A program made the position numbers and the translations under genes. Positions 31,141-40,485 of a stretch of 64,000 bases of DNA are shown here, piece after piece. Numbering within the stretch: position 1 is the first letter of the stretch; every line of letters starts with the position of its first letter. The notes under the pieces are model-generated. The model searched no databases, was not told the origin of the DNA, and saw only the letters and a program-made list of their open reading frames with translations. Source of the DNA: Kibdelosporangium persicum (GTDB lineage: Bacteria > Actinomycetota > Actinomycetes > Mycobacteriales > Pseudonocardiaceae); assembly GCF_013280595.1 (NCBI RefSeq), contig NZ_JAAATY010000045.1, positions 1-64,000 on the forward strand. Reading direction: 5' to 3'.

Positions 31141-32264
31141 CCGACCACCCGACTAGGCGCGAGCCGAACCAAACCGACGAGATCGCCGCCGCGAAGATGT
31201 TGCTGGCCAAACTCGGCATCACACCCACAGACCTCCTGGCCGACGCTACCAACGCCTTGGCCAGTCCGACGTTCGCCGAGTACATCCCACGCGTCGCGCA
31301 AGCCGTCAGCGCCGGGACTCGACGCGCGTACTCCACCTACTGGAACCGAATCATCACCACATGGGGATCACGACAACTCACCGACGTCACCGCACTGGAC
31401 ATCACCCAACTCGCCGAACACATCAAAACAACCGCAGCTCAACGACGAAACACCCGCGGCGGACGCAGCGCCGCCGAACACACCATCTCCGCACTGCGCT
31501 GCCTCTACAAACACGCCGTCGCCGACAACATCCTCAACGACACCAACAACCCCGCCACGCGAGTCCCCAAACCACGACGCCTACCCAGCACCCGCCGAGC
31601 ACTGCCTACCAACCGACTCGACGAAATCCACCACGCAACAGCCACCACCGGCAACGATCCCGCACTGGACACGTTGCTGATCAGGCTTCACGTCGAGACC
31701 GCATGCCGACGAGGCGGCGCACTAGCTCTAACACCAACGGATCTTGATCCGCAGCAGTGTCTTGTGCAACTACACGAGAAGGGCGAGACCTTACGCTGGC
31801 AACCCGTTTCGCCCACGTTGATGACCCACCTGGTCAATCACGGTAAGACCCGCGGTGGACTAGACACTGAACACCCGTTGCTGAGATACACAAGCGGCCA
31901 ACCCATCAGCGCACGCCGCTACGACCACCTCTGGCAACGCCTCGGCCGCCACCTACCCTGGGTCGCCACCCAACAGGTCAGCACTCACTGGCTTCGACAC
32001 ACCACCCTGACCTGGGTTGAGCGCAACTTCGGCTACGCCGTCGCGCACGCCTTCGCCGGCCACACGGACAGCAGGAACGACAGAAACGCAACCACGACCT
32101 ACGTGCAGGCAACCGTTGAAGAAGTAGCAACCGCGCTCGCGGCGCTCACCCGCGAACCACATCCACTAGCCTCCGACCTCACGCAGGTGTCCCTCATGGA
32201 CATCCCTATCAGAGACCGCTCGGCACCACGGGACAATCCTCCAGATTCACAACACGGCGCATGA
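31137..32264 (+). CDS. Tyrosine recombinase/integrase
   Basis: The 375-residue protein is coupled to the AbrB gene. It has a SAM-like core-binding N-domain (about 50-140: AYSTYWNRIITTWGSRQLTD) and a catalytic domain with Arg in ETACRRGGALAL, HWLRHTTLTW (H-x-x-R), AFAGHTD and a putative nucleophile in TTTYVQAT. All tyrosine-recombinase residues are present, so it should be active. It is the likely integrase of the 19.5-32 kb element; no clear att site is recognisable beside it. Confidence 0.9.
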   Translation: MTDHPTRREPNQTDEIAAAKMLLAKLGITPTDLLADATNALASPTFAEYIPRVAQAVSAGTRRAYSTYWNRIITTWGSRQLTDVTALDITQLAEHIKTTAAQRRNTRGGRSAAEHTISALRCLYKHAVADNILNDTNNPATRVPKPRRLPSTRRALPTNRLDEIHHATATTGNDPALDTLLIRLHVETACRRGGALALTPTDLDPQQCLVQLHEKGETLRWQPVSPTLMTHLVNHGKTRGGLDTEHPLLRYTSGQPISARRYDHLWQRLGRHLPWVATQQVSTHWLRHTTLTWVERNFGYAVAHAFAGHTDSRNDRNATTTYVQATVEEVATALAALTREPHPLASDLTQVSLMDIPIRDRSAPRDNPPDSQHGA

Positions 32265-32968
32265 GCCTTGGCGGTTATCGTGCCGCGGCAGCACGCTGGG
32301 CCTGGACGATCTCCCGTAGTTCGGACGGGGCCAACCAGTGGGTGCCGCGGTGGATCATGCGGTGGCGATCCACGCGTTCAACGACTTGGAGTTCGGCTCC
32401 CACAAGACGACAAGTGATAGCACACCCTAAACCATTCTATTCAAGGCGTTCCAGTTACCGCAGCTCCAGATTTCCAGATGGACAACACCACCGCACCAGC
32501 GCGTAGAGATGTTCCTGAAGAGCGAAGCCGGTCAGTCGAGGACTCCTGCCGACCTGAGTCGTCGGGGAGATCTGCGGATCGATCCGTCCGGCCGTCGATG
32601 GCGAGACCGAGGAGAACCCTTCCGGGGAACAGGCGTCCTCCGATGTGGTCCCGAGTGGCGTGGACGCCACGAGGGGCACTCGTGACGAGCACGGCTCGTC
32701 GCTCGCCCCGATCAGCCGGACGCCTCCGGCGGACCAGCAATCTGCCTGAGTAACCGGGTGACCCGGTAGTGGCCGTAGGGGTGAGGTGGCCTACAGCACA
32801 TCTTCCCGATTCGCGCAACCCGTCTGACCTGGGAAGTGCAAAGAAGACCCAACGGGTGGATACGACATCTGGTTGCACGAGTGTGCTTGACACGAGCGTG
32901 ACGGCGTGAGTCCATTCTTTTAGCCCACCACCTAATTCTGTGTTTAAGCAGAGGTAGGTAGGTGGACG
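32265..32968. other. 700-base stretch with at most a gene remnant
   Basis: On the minus strand 32275-32403 reads VGAELQVVERVDRHRMIHRG then APSELREIVQAQ before TAA. It is protein-like but has no ribosome site, so it is probably a remnant. Elsewhere the overlapping frames are Arg/Ser-rich and unconvincing. The likely promoter of the 32969 gene should lie at the right end. Confidence 0.35.
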
Positions 32969-33325
32969 ATGGAGCCTGTTTGGGGCTGGACGTGGGTCAG
33001 AGAGGCCCTGTCCTCCGGGTTTGACCCGGTGACGCTGATCTTTGTGGTCCTGGGCGTGCTCGTCGTGTGGCTCGCCCGGCGGTTGTTGGTCGCCCTGCCC
33101 AAGATCATCGAAGAGCACTACCGCACGAAGCGGCTCCGAGAGGTACTCAAGAACGAAAGAGCCATAGCGACTGGCCATGTTGAACTCAGCCCTGACGGAC
33201 ACCTGATCATCGGTCCGGCCGACAAGGATGAACCGGCCGACCAGGCGGAGCCTGCCGACGACCCGACCGAGGTCGTCCCGATCCGGCGAGATCCTTCGCA
33301 GCAACCAGACCAGCAATCGGCATGA
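32969..33325 (+). CDS. Single-pass membrane protein with acidic tail
   Basis: ATG 32969 follows GGTAGGTGG. The 118-residue protein has one transmembrane segment (about 19-45: VTLIFVVLGVLVVWLARRLL), a basic cytoplasmic flank (EEHYRTKRLREVLKNERAIA) and an acidic Asp/Pro/Gln tail. It stands alone between two integrase genes; function unknown. Confidence 0.65.
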   Translation: MEPVWGWTWVREALSSGFDPVTLIFVVLGVLVVWLARRLLVALPKIIEEHYRTKRLREVLKNERAIATGHVELSPDGHLIIGPADKDEPADQAEPADDPTEVVPIRRDPSQQPDQQSA

Positions 33326-33540
33326 ACAGAGGTCCGTTGTCGAGGTGCGCTGCGAGCTCGTCAGGGCTGCGACCGGGCCAGGGCGGCAGTGGCGTGTCGC
33401 GCAGCATCCGTGTGGCGGCACCCGCCGCGGCCCGTGCCGCCGGCGAAGCGGTTGACGGCTCGCCCAGTGCGCCACAGGACCTCCGGAGTCGGCACCGGCG
33501 CCATGGCCATCGCCTCGACCACGACATCGGGTGCGCGTCT

Positions 33541-34100
33541 GATGAGCGTCGATCTTCAGGAACATATCGCCGCCGCGCAGGTTTGTGCGCTCCTACGACT
33601 GCACACCGAAACCGCCGCCCGGCGCGGCGGCGCCCTCGCTCTACGCCTCATGGACCTCGATGTCGAGCATTGCCTGGTGTTGTTGCGGGAGAAGGGCGGC
33701 ACCATCCGCTGGCAACCCATCAGCCCACCACTCACCACCGCGCTGGCAGACCACGCGGCGTGCCGTGGAGCAGTGCTGCCGACCGATGCCCTGTTGCGGT
33801 ATCGCGACGGACACCCGTGCACGACCCGTCGTTACGACCACTTGTGGCACCGCATTGGCCAGCACCTGCCCTGGGTAGCCACCCACCGCATCTCCACGCA
33901 CTGGTTGCGGCACACCACCTTGACCTGCGTGGAACGCCATTTTGGCTACGGCATCGCCCGTGCCTACGCTGGCCATACCGACACACCACCGGACCAGCCA
34001 CCACCACCTACATCAAGGCGAACCTCCACGACGTCGCCACCGCACTATCCGCGATGACCGGACAACCCCACCTCTCGCCCTTCACGACAACGCACAGTCT
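33541..34100 (+). pseudogene. Degenerate C-terminal half of a second tyrosine integrase
   Basis: Starting near 33541 the frame reads LHTETAARRGGALALRLMDL, EKGGTIRWQPIS, RRYDHLWHRIGQHLPWVATH and HWLRHTTLTCVERHFGYGIA, closely matching the intact integrase at 31137-32264. The N-terminal half is missing. After AYAGHTD a one-base loss shifts the frame; the other frame resumes with ATTTYIKANLHDVATALSAM. It is a relic of an older related element. Confidence 0.85.
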
Positions 34101-36177
34101 TAGGGAACTGGTCAGATGCCGCGACGACCGCCGATGTGCCACACGTCCAGTGTGGACGCATGCCGCGCCGCCCCTCGAAACGTTCGACGCCAACCACGTC
34201 CCGTCGACCGCCCCACCTCGACAAACACGCGTATCCTCCACGGTATGAACACGCCAGCCATGCCGGGAGGCACAGTCGCCGCTCAAACTCCACAGTGGAT
34301 ACACGTCGCTGAGACGACCGGACTCCTATACACGCCAAACCACTATGGAACCGCGACGGCACGTGTAGTAGTATTTCCGGCATGACTTCCCCGATCCGGG
34401 GAAATCTCACCGTGCCAAGTGTTCGAATCCCCCCTCGGACACACGCACTACCTACACGAGAGCAGGACGTCACATAGACGGCCTGCTCTTCCGCTTTGTA
34501 GACCATCTGTACGTCCAGCTTCTCGTACAGCCTGGCAAGTCCGGCGGGCTTGGCGTCCTTGATCACAGCACCGACGTCACCCAATGAGTCGATCATGGCG
34601 TAGATCTCAGCCGACGAGATCTCCGTGTCGGCAGGCACACGATCCAGCTCCGCCCTCGCCGCTGTCCGCTCGGCTTGAGCCTGGTTCATCACCTCAATGA
34701 GTGCACTCGGGTCGACTCCGGCGCCAATTGCGTCTTGATACCGCCGTAGCCTCCGCTCAGCCTCCGCCAACCGCTCCTTGGCCGCGTCCCGCGGGCTCGG
34801 ACTCGCTTCCGGCTGCGCGCCCAGCAGAGCGGCCACTGTCTCGTCCACGTTGTCCGGGTGGAACACCCGCCCGATCCACGCGTTCAACCTCTCCGTGACC
34901 ACGTCCTCTCGCAGATTGACCGTCTTCGGATGATCTGCGAGCGCTGCTGAGCCCGGTGCCATGGTCCGAGCCGTGCACCGGTAGTAGGCCCCGCTTCGGA
35001 TGGTCGCACCCTGCATCTTCCGGTTGCACTTTCCACAGCGAACCCGGCCGCGCAGCAGGTACGACCGCGCGTCGGTGCGCCCGCCGCGTTCTGCCTTACG
35101 CGCTGTTGCCAGTCCGCCAGCAGACTTCGACCGGCGCAGAAGCTGCGCGGCCGTGAAGGTTTCCACCGACACGATCTCCGGGTGCGCAGGCTTCCGCGAC
35201 CGGACGATCCGGTCCGGCGCCGCCCGGCGAAACCTCGTCACATGCCCGGCTCCGACGTCTTCCGGGTCCAGCAAGGTCTCGTGTTTGGTCCACCGGCCGA
35301 AGAACGCGTACCCGGTGTACCGCGGGTTGTCCAAAATGGCCCGGACCGTGCTGCCCTGCCACCCGTCCGCCAGCCGATGACGGTTCTGGTCCGGCCGACG
35401 TGCGGACGGAGACGGGATGCCGTCGCGGTTGAGGCCGTTGGCAATCGCCCGGTCACCGGCTCCGTCCAGGTACTCAGCGAAGATCCTTTCCACCACGGCC
35501 GCCGAAGCGTCATCGATCGCAAGCACGCGGAGTCGGTACCCCTCCGCGGCCTTCCTCGGGTTCGGATGCGGACCGCCATCGACGGCGACGTACCCGTATG
35601 GCGCCCGGCCGCCCTGGTGACGGCCCTCATTGACCACCTGAGCGTCCATCGCTGCCCTTACCCGAGCCTGAACATGCTGCCGCTCAGACTCGCTCATCCC
35701 ACCCAACACACTCATCAACATCTTGTGCGACGGGTTCCGGGCGTCGAACTTGCCGCCCAGCTCCGGCACCCAGAGGTCAACGCCGTACGCCTGGAGCCTC
35801 GGCGCGATAAGTGAGAACTGGTTGCCGAACCAGCACCGCGTCCCTTCGCCGACCACGATGGCGTTCCAACCCCGCCAAGGGTCCTTCAAGGCGGCGAGCA
35901 GTCGGGCAGCCTCCGGCCGACGCTCCCACGGCACCGACCGCGACTGACCGATGTCGAAGAAGTCCGCCACGATCTCGCCGCCCAGCGGCTCGACGAACTT
36001 CCGCGCGTTCCCCACCTGCCAGGCATGAGACGTCTCAGGGTCCTGGTTGTCCTCGGTCGAGCACCGGCCGTAGCTGGCCATCGGACCAATCCCGGCGTCA
36101 ATGTCACTCGTCGCGACTTCGACACCCAGGATCTCGTCCAACGTCGCCCATGGGTCCTGGCTGATTTCAGCACTCAC
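34045..36177 (-). CDS. Large serine recombinase (integrase), frame extended through att
   Basis: GTG 36177 follows GGAGAGG and is preferred to ATG 36192. The catalytic domain shows SYGRCSTEDNQDPETSHAW with the nucleophile Ser at about residue 40, LMSVLGGMSESERQHVQARV, then a recombinase domain (GGRAPYGYVAVDGGPHPN, ILDNPRYTGYAFFGRW), a zinc ribbon (VRCGKCNRKM...YYRC) and a coiled coil. The native protein probably ends near CVRGGIRTLG, which is the att site. Beyond it about 120 residues come from flanking DNA, so the C-terminus depends on integration. Confidence 0.9.
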   Translation of the reverse strand: MSAEISQDPWATLDEILGVEVATSDIDAGIGPMASYGRCSTEDNQDPETSHAWQVGNARKFVEPLGGEIVADFFDIGQSRSVPWERRPEAARLLAALKDPWRGWNAIVVGEGTRCWFGNQFSLIAPRLQAYGVDLWVPELGGKFDARNPSHKMLMSVLGGMSESERQHVQARVRAAMDAQVVNEGRHQGGRAPYGYVAVDGGPHPNPRKAAEGYRLRVLAIDDASAAVVERIFAEYLDGAGDRAIANGLNRDGIPSPSARRPDQNRHRLADGWQGSTVRAILDNPRYTGYAFFGRWTKHETLLDPEDVGAGHVTRFRRAAPDRIVRSRKPAHPEIVSVETFTAAQLLRRSKSAGGLATARKAERGGRTDARSYLLRGRVRCGKCNRKMQGATIRSGAYYRCTARTMAPGSAALADHPKTVNLREDVVTERLNAWIGRVFHPDNVDETVAALLGAQPEASPSPRDAAKERLAEAERRLRRYQDAIGAGVDPSALIEVMNQAQAERTAARAELDRVPADTEISSAEIYAMIDSLGDVGAVIKDAKPAGLARLYEKLDVQMVYKAEEQAVYVTSCSRVGSACVRGGIRTLGTVRFPRIGEVMPEILLHVPSRFHSGLACIGVRSSQRRVSTVEFERRLCLPAWLACSYRGGYACLSRWGGRRDVVGVERFEGRRGMRPHWTCGTSAVVAASDQFPKTVRCREGREVGLSGHRG
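34421..34442. other. tRNA-3'-end-like attachment site (attL/attR candidate)
   Basis: TTCGAATCCCCCCTCGGACA (34422-34441) looks like the T-loop, 3' T-stem and acceptor 3' strand of a tRNA whose 5' acceptor would be GTCCGAG, as in actinobacterial tRNA-Leu genes. The five bases before it cannot pair with the CCCCC strand, so the tRNA is not continuous here and crossover probably occurred at the T-loop. The adjacent serine recombinase frame reads through it as VRGGIRTLG. Confidence 0.65.
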
Positions 36178-36309
36178 GACAATCCTCTCCATCCAGGACT
36201 TCGACCGTGGTCAGCTCGACCAGTATTGCAAGCAGTATGCGGTATACCTCTGGCGTCAGCACAGGAAGTTCAAGCGGAAGGTGGACCGTGACATCCTCGG
36301 CACCCGCGT

Positions 36310-38382
36310 TCACTCTGTACCACCACGAGGGGCAGGCACCGAGCCGAAATCATCCATCGCAGTTCGAATGTCGGCGGTCATGTACCCACGAACTCGGCGC
36401 GTGCCGCCGTCCTCGCTGGGCACGTACTGCCGGACCGGCTTGCATCCCAGTTCTGCCATCTGCCGGGCGAACCCGGTTGGCTCGACCTCCAGCGCCTCGA
36501 CCAGTTCGGCGGTCGGCACAAACTCCCGCGTGTCCAACTCGTCGCCCAGGTGCTCAACGACCGACGCGAGCGGTTCCGGCAGTTCGTCACCAGCGCCACT
36601 CGGCCCCAGCGCCATGACCACAGCGGATGGATCGAGCGCACGCGTGGTGTCATCACCGGCCGCGTGGCCAGTCAGTGTGCCTGCGGCCTCCCGTAGCTCT
36701 CGGCCACGTGCGCAGACCGTTCGCCACTCCTGATTCGGCATGTAGAAGGTCCGAACAGTCGTGGCCAACATGTCCGCGCCGGCCGTCTCACCGTCCGGCC
36801 GCAAGATGCCGACACCCTTGTGACTGGGCAGCAGCGTGGACGCGTCATACCCACGCGTGTTCATCTGTTCGCCAAGAACGATGTTCGAATCCCGCCAGTC
36901 CATCACCCGCAAGGCGAACCGAGACCCAAGGACTGCCCGCAAGCGGGAAGGAATAGTGTTCGAGTCCGGCCGCTGGGTAGCCAGGATGACCACAATGCCC
37001 GCCGCTGGACCCTTCCGAACCAGGTACGTCAACAAGTCCGCGATGTAGGCGCCGATCGTGGTTTTCTTCCCACCGACCTCCTGCCGAGTCGGGTTCTCCA
37101 GAAACACCTGAACCTCATCGATCACTACCGCCGTGATCGGCATCCGCAGGTTGACGTCACGCGAGATCTGCGGCGTGATCTTCGACTCTGGGCAGATCTC
37201 ATCGTCCAAAGTAGCCATGCCTGCGTAGCGGGACTGCACTTCTGCCGCCAGTTCCACCAAGTAGTCTCGAACCGACTCGACATGCTGTAGCTCGTCGCCG
37301 CACACGAACCGGTGCGCTACTTGCTCCGCCGCATCCCAGTCCTTACCGCCCTTGCCGTCGAACACGTACAACCGCGTGTACGGATCCAGGATCAACCCTG
37401 CAGCAGCCAACCGAGTAGCGAACGTCTTGCCCTGCCTCGGAATCGCTCCGACCAACAGCGACGTCCAGACCAACGGAAGATCAATCCGACGGTTCCGCGC
37501 ATCCCTACCAAATGGAACCGGCCGCCACGCATCCCAGTACTCGACATCGAGCAGCGGTGTACGCAGCGGCGGACCGGCGTACGGATCTTCATCAGCGACC
37601 CACAAGAACACGCGCCCGGCGTGTCCGCCTCGGCCACGGACGCGTTCAACGATCAACTGCACCTCGTCAACCGCCAGCGCCGATGCCAACGCGTCCCGGT
37701 GCTTGATCACGTCATCCGCCTTGCGCGTGGCAGGCAGATCGACCGTGATGGACCACCCGTCGCCAACCCGTGAAGCGCGCTCGACCAGCCGAAGCGATTC
37801 GTCCTTGCCGATCAGCTTCGCGTCCCGGAACGCATCGACCAGCACCTGAGGGTCCATCGTCCACGTCAGCGCGCGCGGCCCGGCCAACACCGCCTTGCGC
37901 CCCGGCGAGCCGTCTTTCCGACGCCCAACGATCGCCAAGACCACGGACCCAACGCCACCCGCGATCCACAACGGAGCACCGCCGTACACGAGATCAACGA
38001 GTCCGACCACGAACGAACCGAGCACGGCCACGAGGCCAGTGACCTTCCAACGGAACAACGTCAGAGCCCGGATCTCCACGAACTTGTCGGCAAGCTTCTC
38101 GGCATGCTCGGCCGCCTCGCGGTAGTCGACCACTCGAACCCAACGCCGCCACGCACGCACCGACACGACTAGCCCACGGCCAACAGCACCGACGAACCGG
38201 AATGGCGCCCGCAGCAGCCAAGCCGCCGCGTCCTTGACGCCTTGCCGCGACTTGAAGACATCCGGCACCCGCCGTGAACGCCGCCACCAGTTCATGAACC
38301 CGCCGGAATTCACATGTACGTCTGGCGTCTCGTCGACCAGTTCACCATCCAACACGGCCCGCACAACCTCGTGCCCGCTCAT
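36310..38382 (-). CDS. FtsK/SpoIIIE-type Tra protein of the second element
   Basis: ATG 38382 overlaps the upstream stop as ATGA. The 690-residue protein has two membrane segments (about 118-140, 145-160) and a P-loop ATPase domain with Walker A GAIPRQGKT (about 315), FDGKGGKDW, Walker B ITAVVIDEVQVFL (about 418) and LATQRPDSNTIPSRLRAVLG. The C-terminus holds a winged-helix-like unit (FVPTAELVEALEVEPTGFAR), comparable to the DNA-recognition domain of TraB proteins. It is distinct from the 20297 Tra, so two conjugative modules coexist. Confidence 0.93.
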   Translation of the reverse strand: MSGHEVVRAVLDGELVDETPDVHVNSGGFMNWWRRSRRVPDVFKSRQGVKDAAAWLLRAPFRFVGAVGRGLVVSVRAWRRWVRVVDYREAAEHAEKLADKFVEIRALTLFRWKVTGLVAVLGSFVVGLVDLVYGGAPLWIAGGVGSVVLAIVGRRKDGSPGRKAVLAGPRALTWTMDPQVLVDAFRDAKLIGKDESLRLVERASRVGDGWSITVDLPATRKADDVIKHRDALASALAVDEVQLIVERVRGRGGHAGRVFLWVADEDPYAGPPLRTPLLDVEYWDAWRPVPFGRDARNRRIDLPLVWTSLLVGAIPRQGKTFATRLAAAGLILDPYTRLYVFDGKGGKDWDAAEQVAHRFVCGDELQHVESVRDYLVELAAEVQSRYAGMATLDDEICPESKITPQISRDVNLRMPITAVVIDEVQVFLENPTRQEVGGKKTTIGAYIADLLTYLVRKGPAAGIVVILATQRPDSNTIPSRLRAVLGSRFALRVMDWRDSNIVLGEQMNTRGYDASTLLPSHKGVGILRPDGETAGADMLATTVRTFYMPNQEWRTVCARGRELREAAGTLTGHAAGDDTTRALDPSAVVMALGPSGAGDELPEPLASVVEHLGDELDTREFVPTAELVEALEVEPTGFARQMAELGCKPVRQYVPSEDGGTRRVRGYMTADIRTAMDDFGSVPAPRGGTE

Positions 38383-38981
38383 GATGCCGCCTTGAGCGCC
38401 GCAGCCAACTTGGACGACAAGCCGCGCGAACAACCGGTGACCTCACGAACCCACGCAGGCGTGACGACGGTGTCCCGCTTCCGAGCGGCCCGCGCCACGG
38501 CCAGATACTCGGCGAACGTCGTCCGCCGCGGACTCGCCGCCGCCTCGACGCACTTGGACGCCCGACCAGCAGCCTCGCCCAACTTGTCCCGCAAATCGGT
38601 CACCGCCTCGGCAGCAACGAACACAACCAGAGGCGGCACCGAATGCAGCACGACCGACGCCGCTGAACCGGCCGCGTAGGCGGCCCACGTGTTCATGACG
38701 TACGTGGCGGCGAGCGCGAACCACTTCGCCGCCCGCACCCATCCACCAGTCCGAACACCGTGCCGCGCGAGAACCTGCTCCGCTCGAAGGATCGCCAGCA
38801 GAACCAGCGACACCATCGGGTCCAGCAGCCACGCAGCGAGCCAAGGCAGAGACCACGGCGCCGCACCGGCAGCAGCGAACCCCTGAACGTTGGTCATCGT
38901 GAACGCCAGCCCGAGCAAAATCCCGGTCCAACACAGCCGATCCACCTGAGCGGCCACGGTTTCCACCGATTCAGCGCTCAT
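38379..38981 (-). CDS. DUF2637 membrane protein (SpdB-like)
   Basis: ATG 38981 overlaps the upstream stop. The 200-residue protein has four hydrophobic segments (GILLGLAFTMTNVQGFAAAG, WLAAWLLDPMVSLVLLAILR, WFALAATYVMNTWAAYAAGS, VVLHSVPPLVVFVAAEAV), the DUF2637 layout. A C-terminal HTH-like tail follows (TPAWVREVTGCSRGLSSKL). It is coupled to Tra and probably helps spread of transferred DNA through the mycelium. Confidence 0.8.
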   Translation of the reverse strand: MSAESVETVAAQVDRLCWTGILLGLAFTMTNVQGFAAAGAAPWSLPWLAAWLLDPMVSLVLLAILRAEQVLARHGVRTGGWVRAAKWFALAATYVMNTWAAYAAGSAASVVLHSVPPLVVFVAAEAVTDLRDKLGEAAGRASKCVEAAASPRRTTFAEYLAVARAARKRDTVVTPAWVREVTGCSRGLSSKLAAALKAAS

Positions 38982-39292
38982 CGCCGACCGTCCCGCGTAG
39001 TCACCGTCAACGCCCGCGTCAGCGTGTACGAAGCGAACAGCGCAGGCAGGCCCAGCACCGCCAGCAGCAACCACCCTGTACCGGCCTGAGTGATCACCAA
39101 CCACTGAGCAACGACGATCAACCCGGCCGTGAACAGCACCCGCCCCGCGAGCGACATGAACCGGCCACCCGACCGGGCCGCCTCGGCCGCAGCCTTCGCC
39201 CGGCGCGAACCAGCCCGCCAGACCATGAACAGCACCATGAGAACGCCCAGACCAGCCATCATCTCGACCGGCGACAGACTGATGGTCGTCAT
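38978..39292 (-). CDS. Small multi-pass membrane protein (SpdB-like)
   Basis: ATG 39292 overlaps the WhiB-like stop as ATGA; the longer frame to 39499 is a shadow. The 104-residue protein has hydrophobic segments at about 8-24 (MMAGLGVLMVLFMVWRA) and two between about 48 and 88 (AGRVLFTAGLIVVAQWLVIT, WLLLAVLGLPALFASYTLT). It sits in an unbroken run of ATGA-coupled genes between WhiB and DUF2637. Confidence 0.7.
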   Translation of the reverse strand: MTTISLSPVEMMAGLGVLMVLFMVWRAGSRRAKAAAEAARSGGRFMSLAGRVLFTAGLIVVAQWLVITQAGTGWLLLAVLGLPALFASYTLTRALTVTTRDGRR

Positions 39293-39633
39293 GGCGCCAC
39301 CTCGTCCTCGGCGCGTTCGCCACGTTGACGCCAGTGCGGGTACAGCGCCCGGCGGTTGTCCTCCGACAGCGCGCCCCACACGCCCATGGTCTCCAGACCG
39401 GCCGTTCGGAGCTCCAGCTCCAGGCACTCGTCCTGAACCGGGCACCCGGAGCACATCACCGCGGCCAACTCTTGATCGGTGAGCCGTTCGTCCTGCCAAG
39501 CAGGCTCGTCGTCAGCCCATCCCCACATGCACAGCCCGTCGCGGAGAACGAGCTCCGCCAGAACGGCACGCGGCACCCAACGCAGCCGATCCAGCCGCCA
39601 AGCGATACCGATCAGCAGGTGGTCAGTCGTCAT
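39289..39633 (-). CDS. WhiB-family iron-sulphur regulator
   Basis: ATG 39633 is chosen because the WhiB fold starts after it; the frame up to 39834 is antisense-like. The 114-residue protein has the four cluster cysteines in GLCMWGW and CSGCPVQDECLELELR (C...C-x2-C-x5-C), followed by the GVWGALSEDNRR turn. WhiB-like proteins bind a [4Fe-4S] cluster and partner sigma factors, sensing redox state or NO. It probably regulates the transfer genes coupled to it. Confidence 0.92.
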   Translation of the reverse strand: MTTDHLLIGIAWRLDRLRWVPRAVLAELVLRDGLCMWGWADDEPAWQDERLTDQELAAVMCSGCPVQDECLELELRTAGLETMGVWGALSEDNRRALYPHWRQRGERAEDEVAP

Positions 39634-39829
39634 GACGTGCCCCCGGGCTGTTCCCAAGCGGCTCACCCAGCAGCTTGACCAGCACAGACGCGGGCAGCAC
39701 CCGCCGACCGTGACGGCCGACAGTGCGAAGCGTCCCGAGCCTGATCGAACGCGACACGGCCGAAGGAGCGACACCCAGAATCCACGCGGCCTGCCGGACG
39801 GAATACGAAGAAGACAGAGAAGTGCGCAT
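39623..39829 (-). CDS. Excisionase-like MerR-type HTH protein
   Basis: ATG 39829 opens a 68-residue protein with YSVRQAAWILGVAPSAVSRS IRLGTL..VGRHGRR, the short MerR/excisionase winged-helix pattern. It overlaps the WhiB start by 11 bases and is the first gene of the minus-strand transfer operon. It is likely the recombination directionality factor for the serine recombinase, or an autoregulator. Confidence 0.75.
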   Translation of the reverse strand: MRTSLSSSYSVRQAAWILGVAPSAVSRSIRLGTLRTVGRHGRRVLPASVLVKLLGEPLGNSPGARHDD

Positions 39830-39850
39830 TGCAAAAGTCCTTAGTTTGAC

Positions 39851-39879
39851 GATTTCAGCAACATAGTGTTGATTTCAGC
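39851..39879. promoter_or_regulatory. Paired GATTTCAGC repeats in a divergent promoter region
   Basis: GATTTCAGC occurs at 39851-39859 and 39871-39879 (20 bases apart), between the divergent xis-like (39829) and XRE (39988) genes. GATTTCAG appears within CTGATTTCAG at 43921 and 44177, also upstream of genes. It is a candidate operator shared by this neighbourhood. Confidence 0.5.
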
Positions 39880-39987
39880 GCTCAATAGCGCGTGAGATAC
39901 CGACCGCAGCGCAAGACGCGTCGTGTCACGCCACGGAAAGGCGCGGAACCGCTAATCTCGGCGCCGAGGCGGAGCGCGGAGGAATAG

Positions 39988-40371
39988 GTGTCGGAGGATT
40001 GGGCGGCAGTCGCCAAGGCCATCAACCAGCGAGTCAACGAACTCGGGTGGCGTCAACGCGAACTGGCCGAACGCTCGAACGTGTCGCAGGCGATCGTCCG
40101 CGAAATCCAACACCACGTCGTCGAACGCCGACGCAGCGCCCGAACCCTCGAATCCCTCTCGACAGCGCTGGGCCTGCACCCGCAACACCTCGATGCGGTG
40201 TTGCACGGCCGAACCCCTCCCTCGCCCGGCGAACCGCCGGCTCACCAGGGAACAGACGTGATGTCCCGTTTGGACGGTCTGGAGAGGCGCCTCGACGACA
40301 TCACTGACCGTCTCGACGATCTGAAAGCCGATCTCGCGAAGATGATCGAACATGTCCGGAAGACCCGGTAG
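39988..40371 (+). CDS. XRE regulator with C-terminal coiled coil
   Basis: GTG 39988 follows GCGGAGGAA. The 127-residue protein has an HTH_XRE domain (about 8-70: AINQRVNELGWRQRELAERS, VSQAIVREIQHHV, ARTLESLSTALGLHPQHL) and a C-terminal coiled coil (LDGLERRLDDITDRLDDLKA). It is divergent from the excisionase/WhiB/transfer operon and probably represses it through the GATTTCAG sites. Confidence 0.8.
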   Translation: MSEDWAAVAKAINQRVNELGWRQRELAERSNVSQAIVREIQHHVVERRRSARTLESLSTALGLHPQHLDAVLHGRTPPSPGEPPAHQGTDVMSRLDGLERRLDDITDRLDDLKADLAKMIEHVRKTR

Positions 40372-40485
40372 CGTAGCGCGGTGTTTGCCATGCCACTAAT
40401 TCCACTGCGAAATGCGCGGCGAAACGATGCATCACCAGTGCACAACCAGTGCAGGTTCAATGCATAAAGCGACGCGGGGGACGCA

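Noticed and set aside
32441-33565. 374-codon minus-strand frame
   Set aside because: It is antisense to the better-supported 32969 membrane-protein gene, Arg/Gly-rich, and has no ribosome site.
34245-34385. 46-codon ORF ahead of the att site
   Set aside because: There is no ribosome site, it lies antisense to the read-through tail of the recombinase, and the composition is not distinctive.
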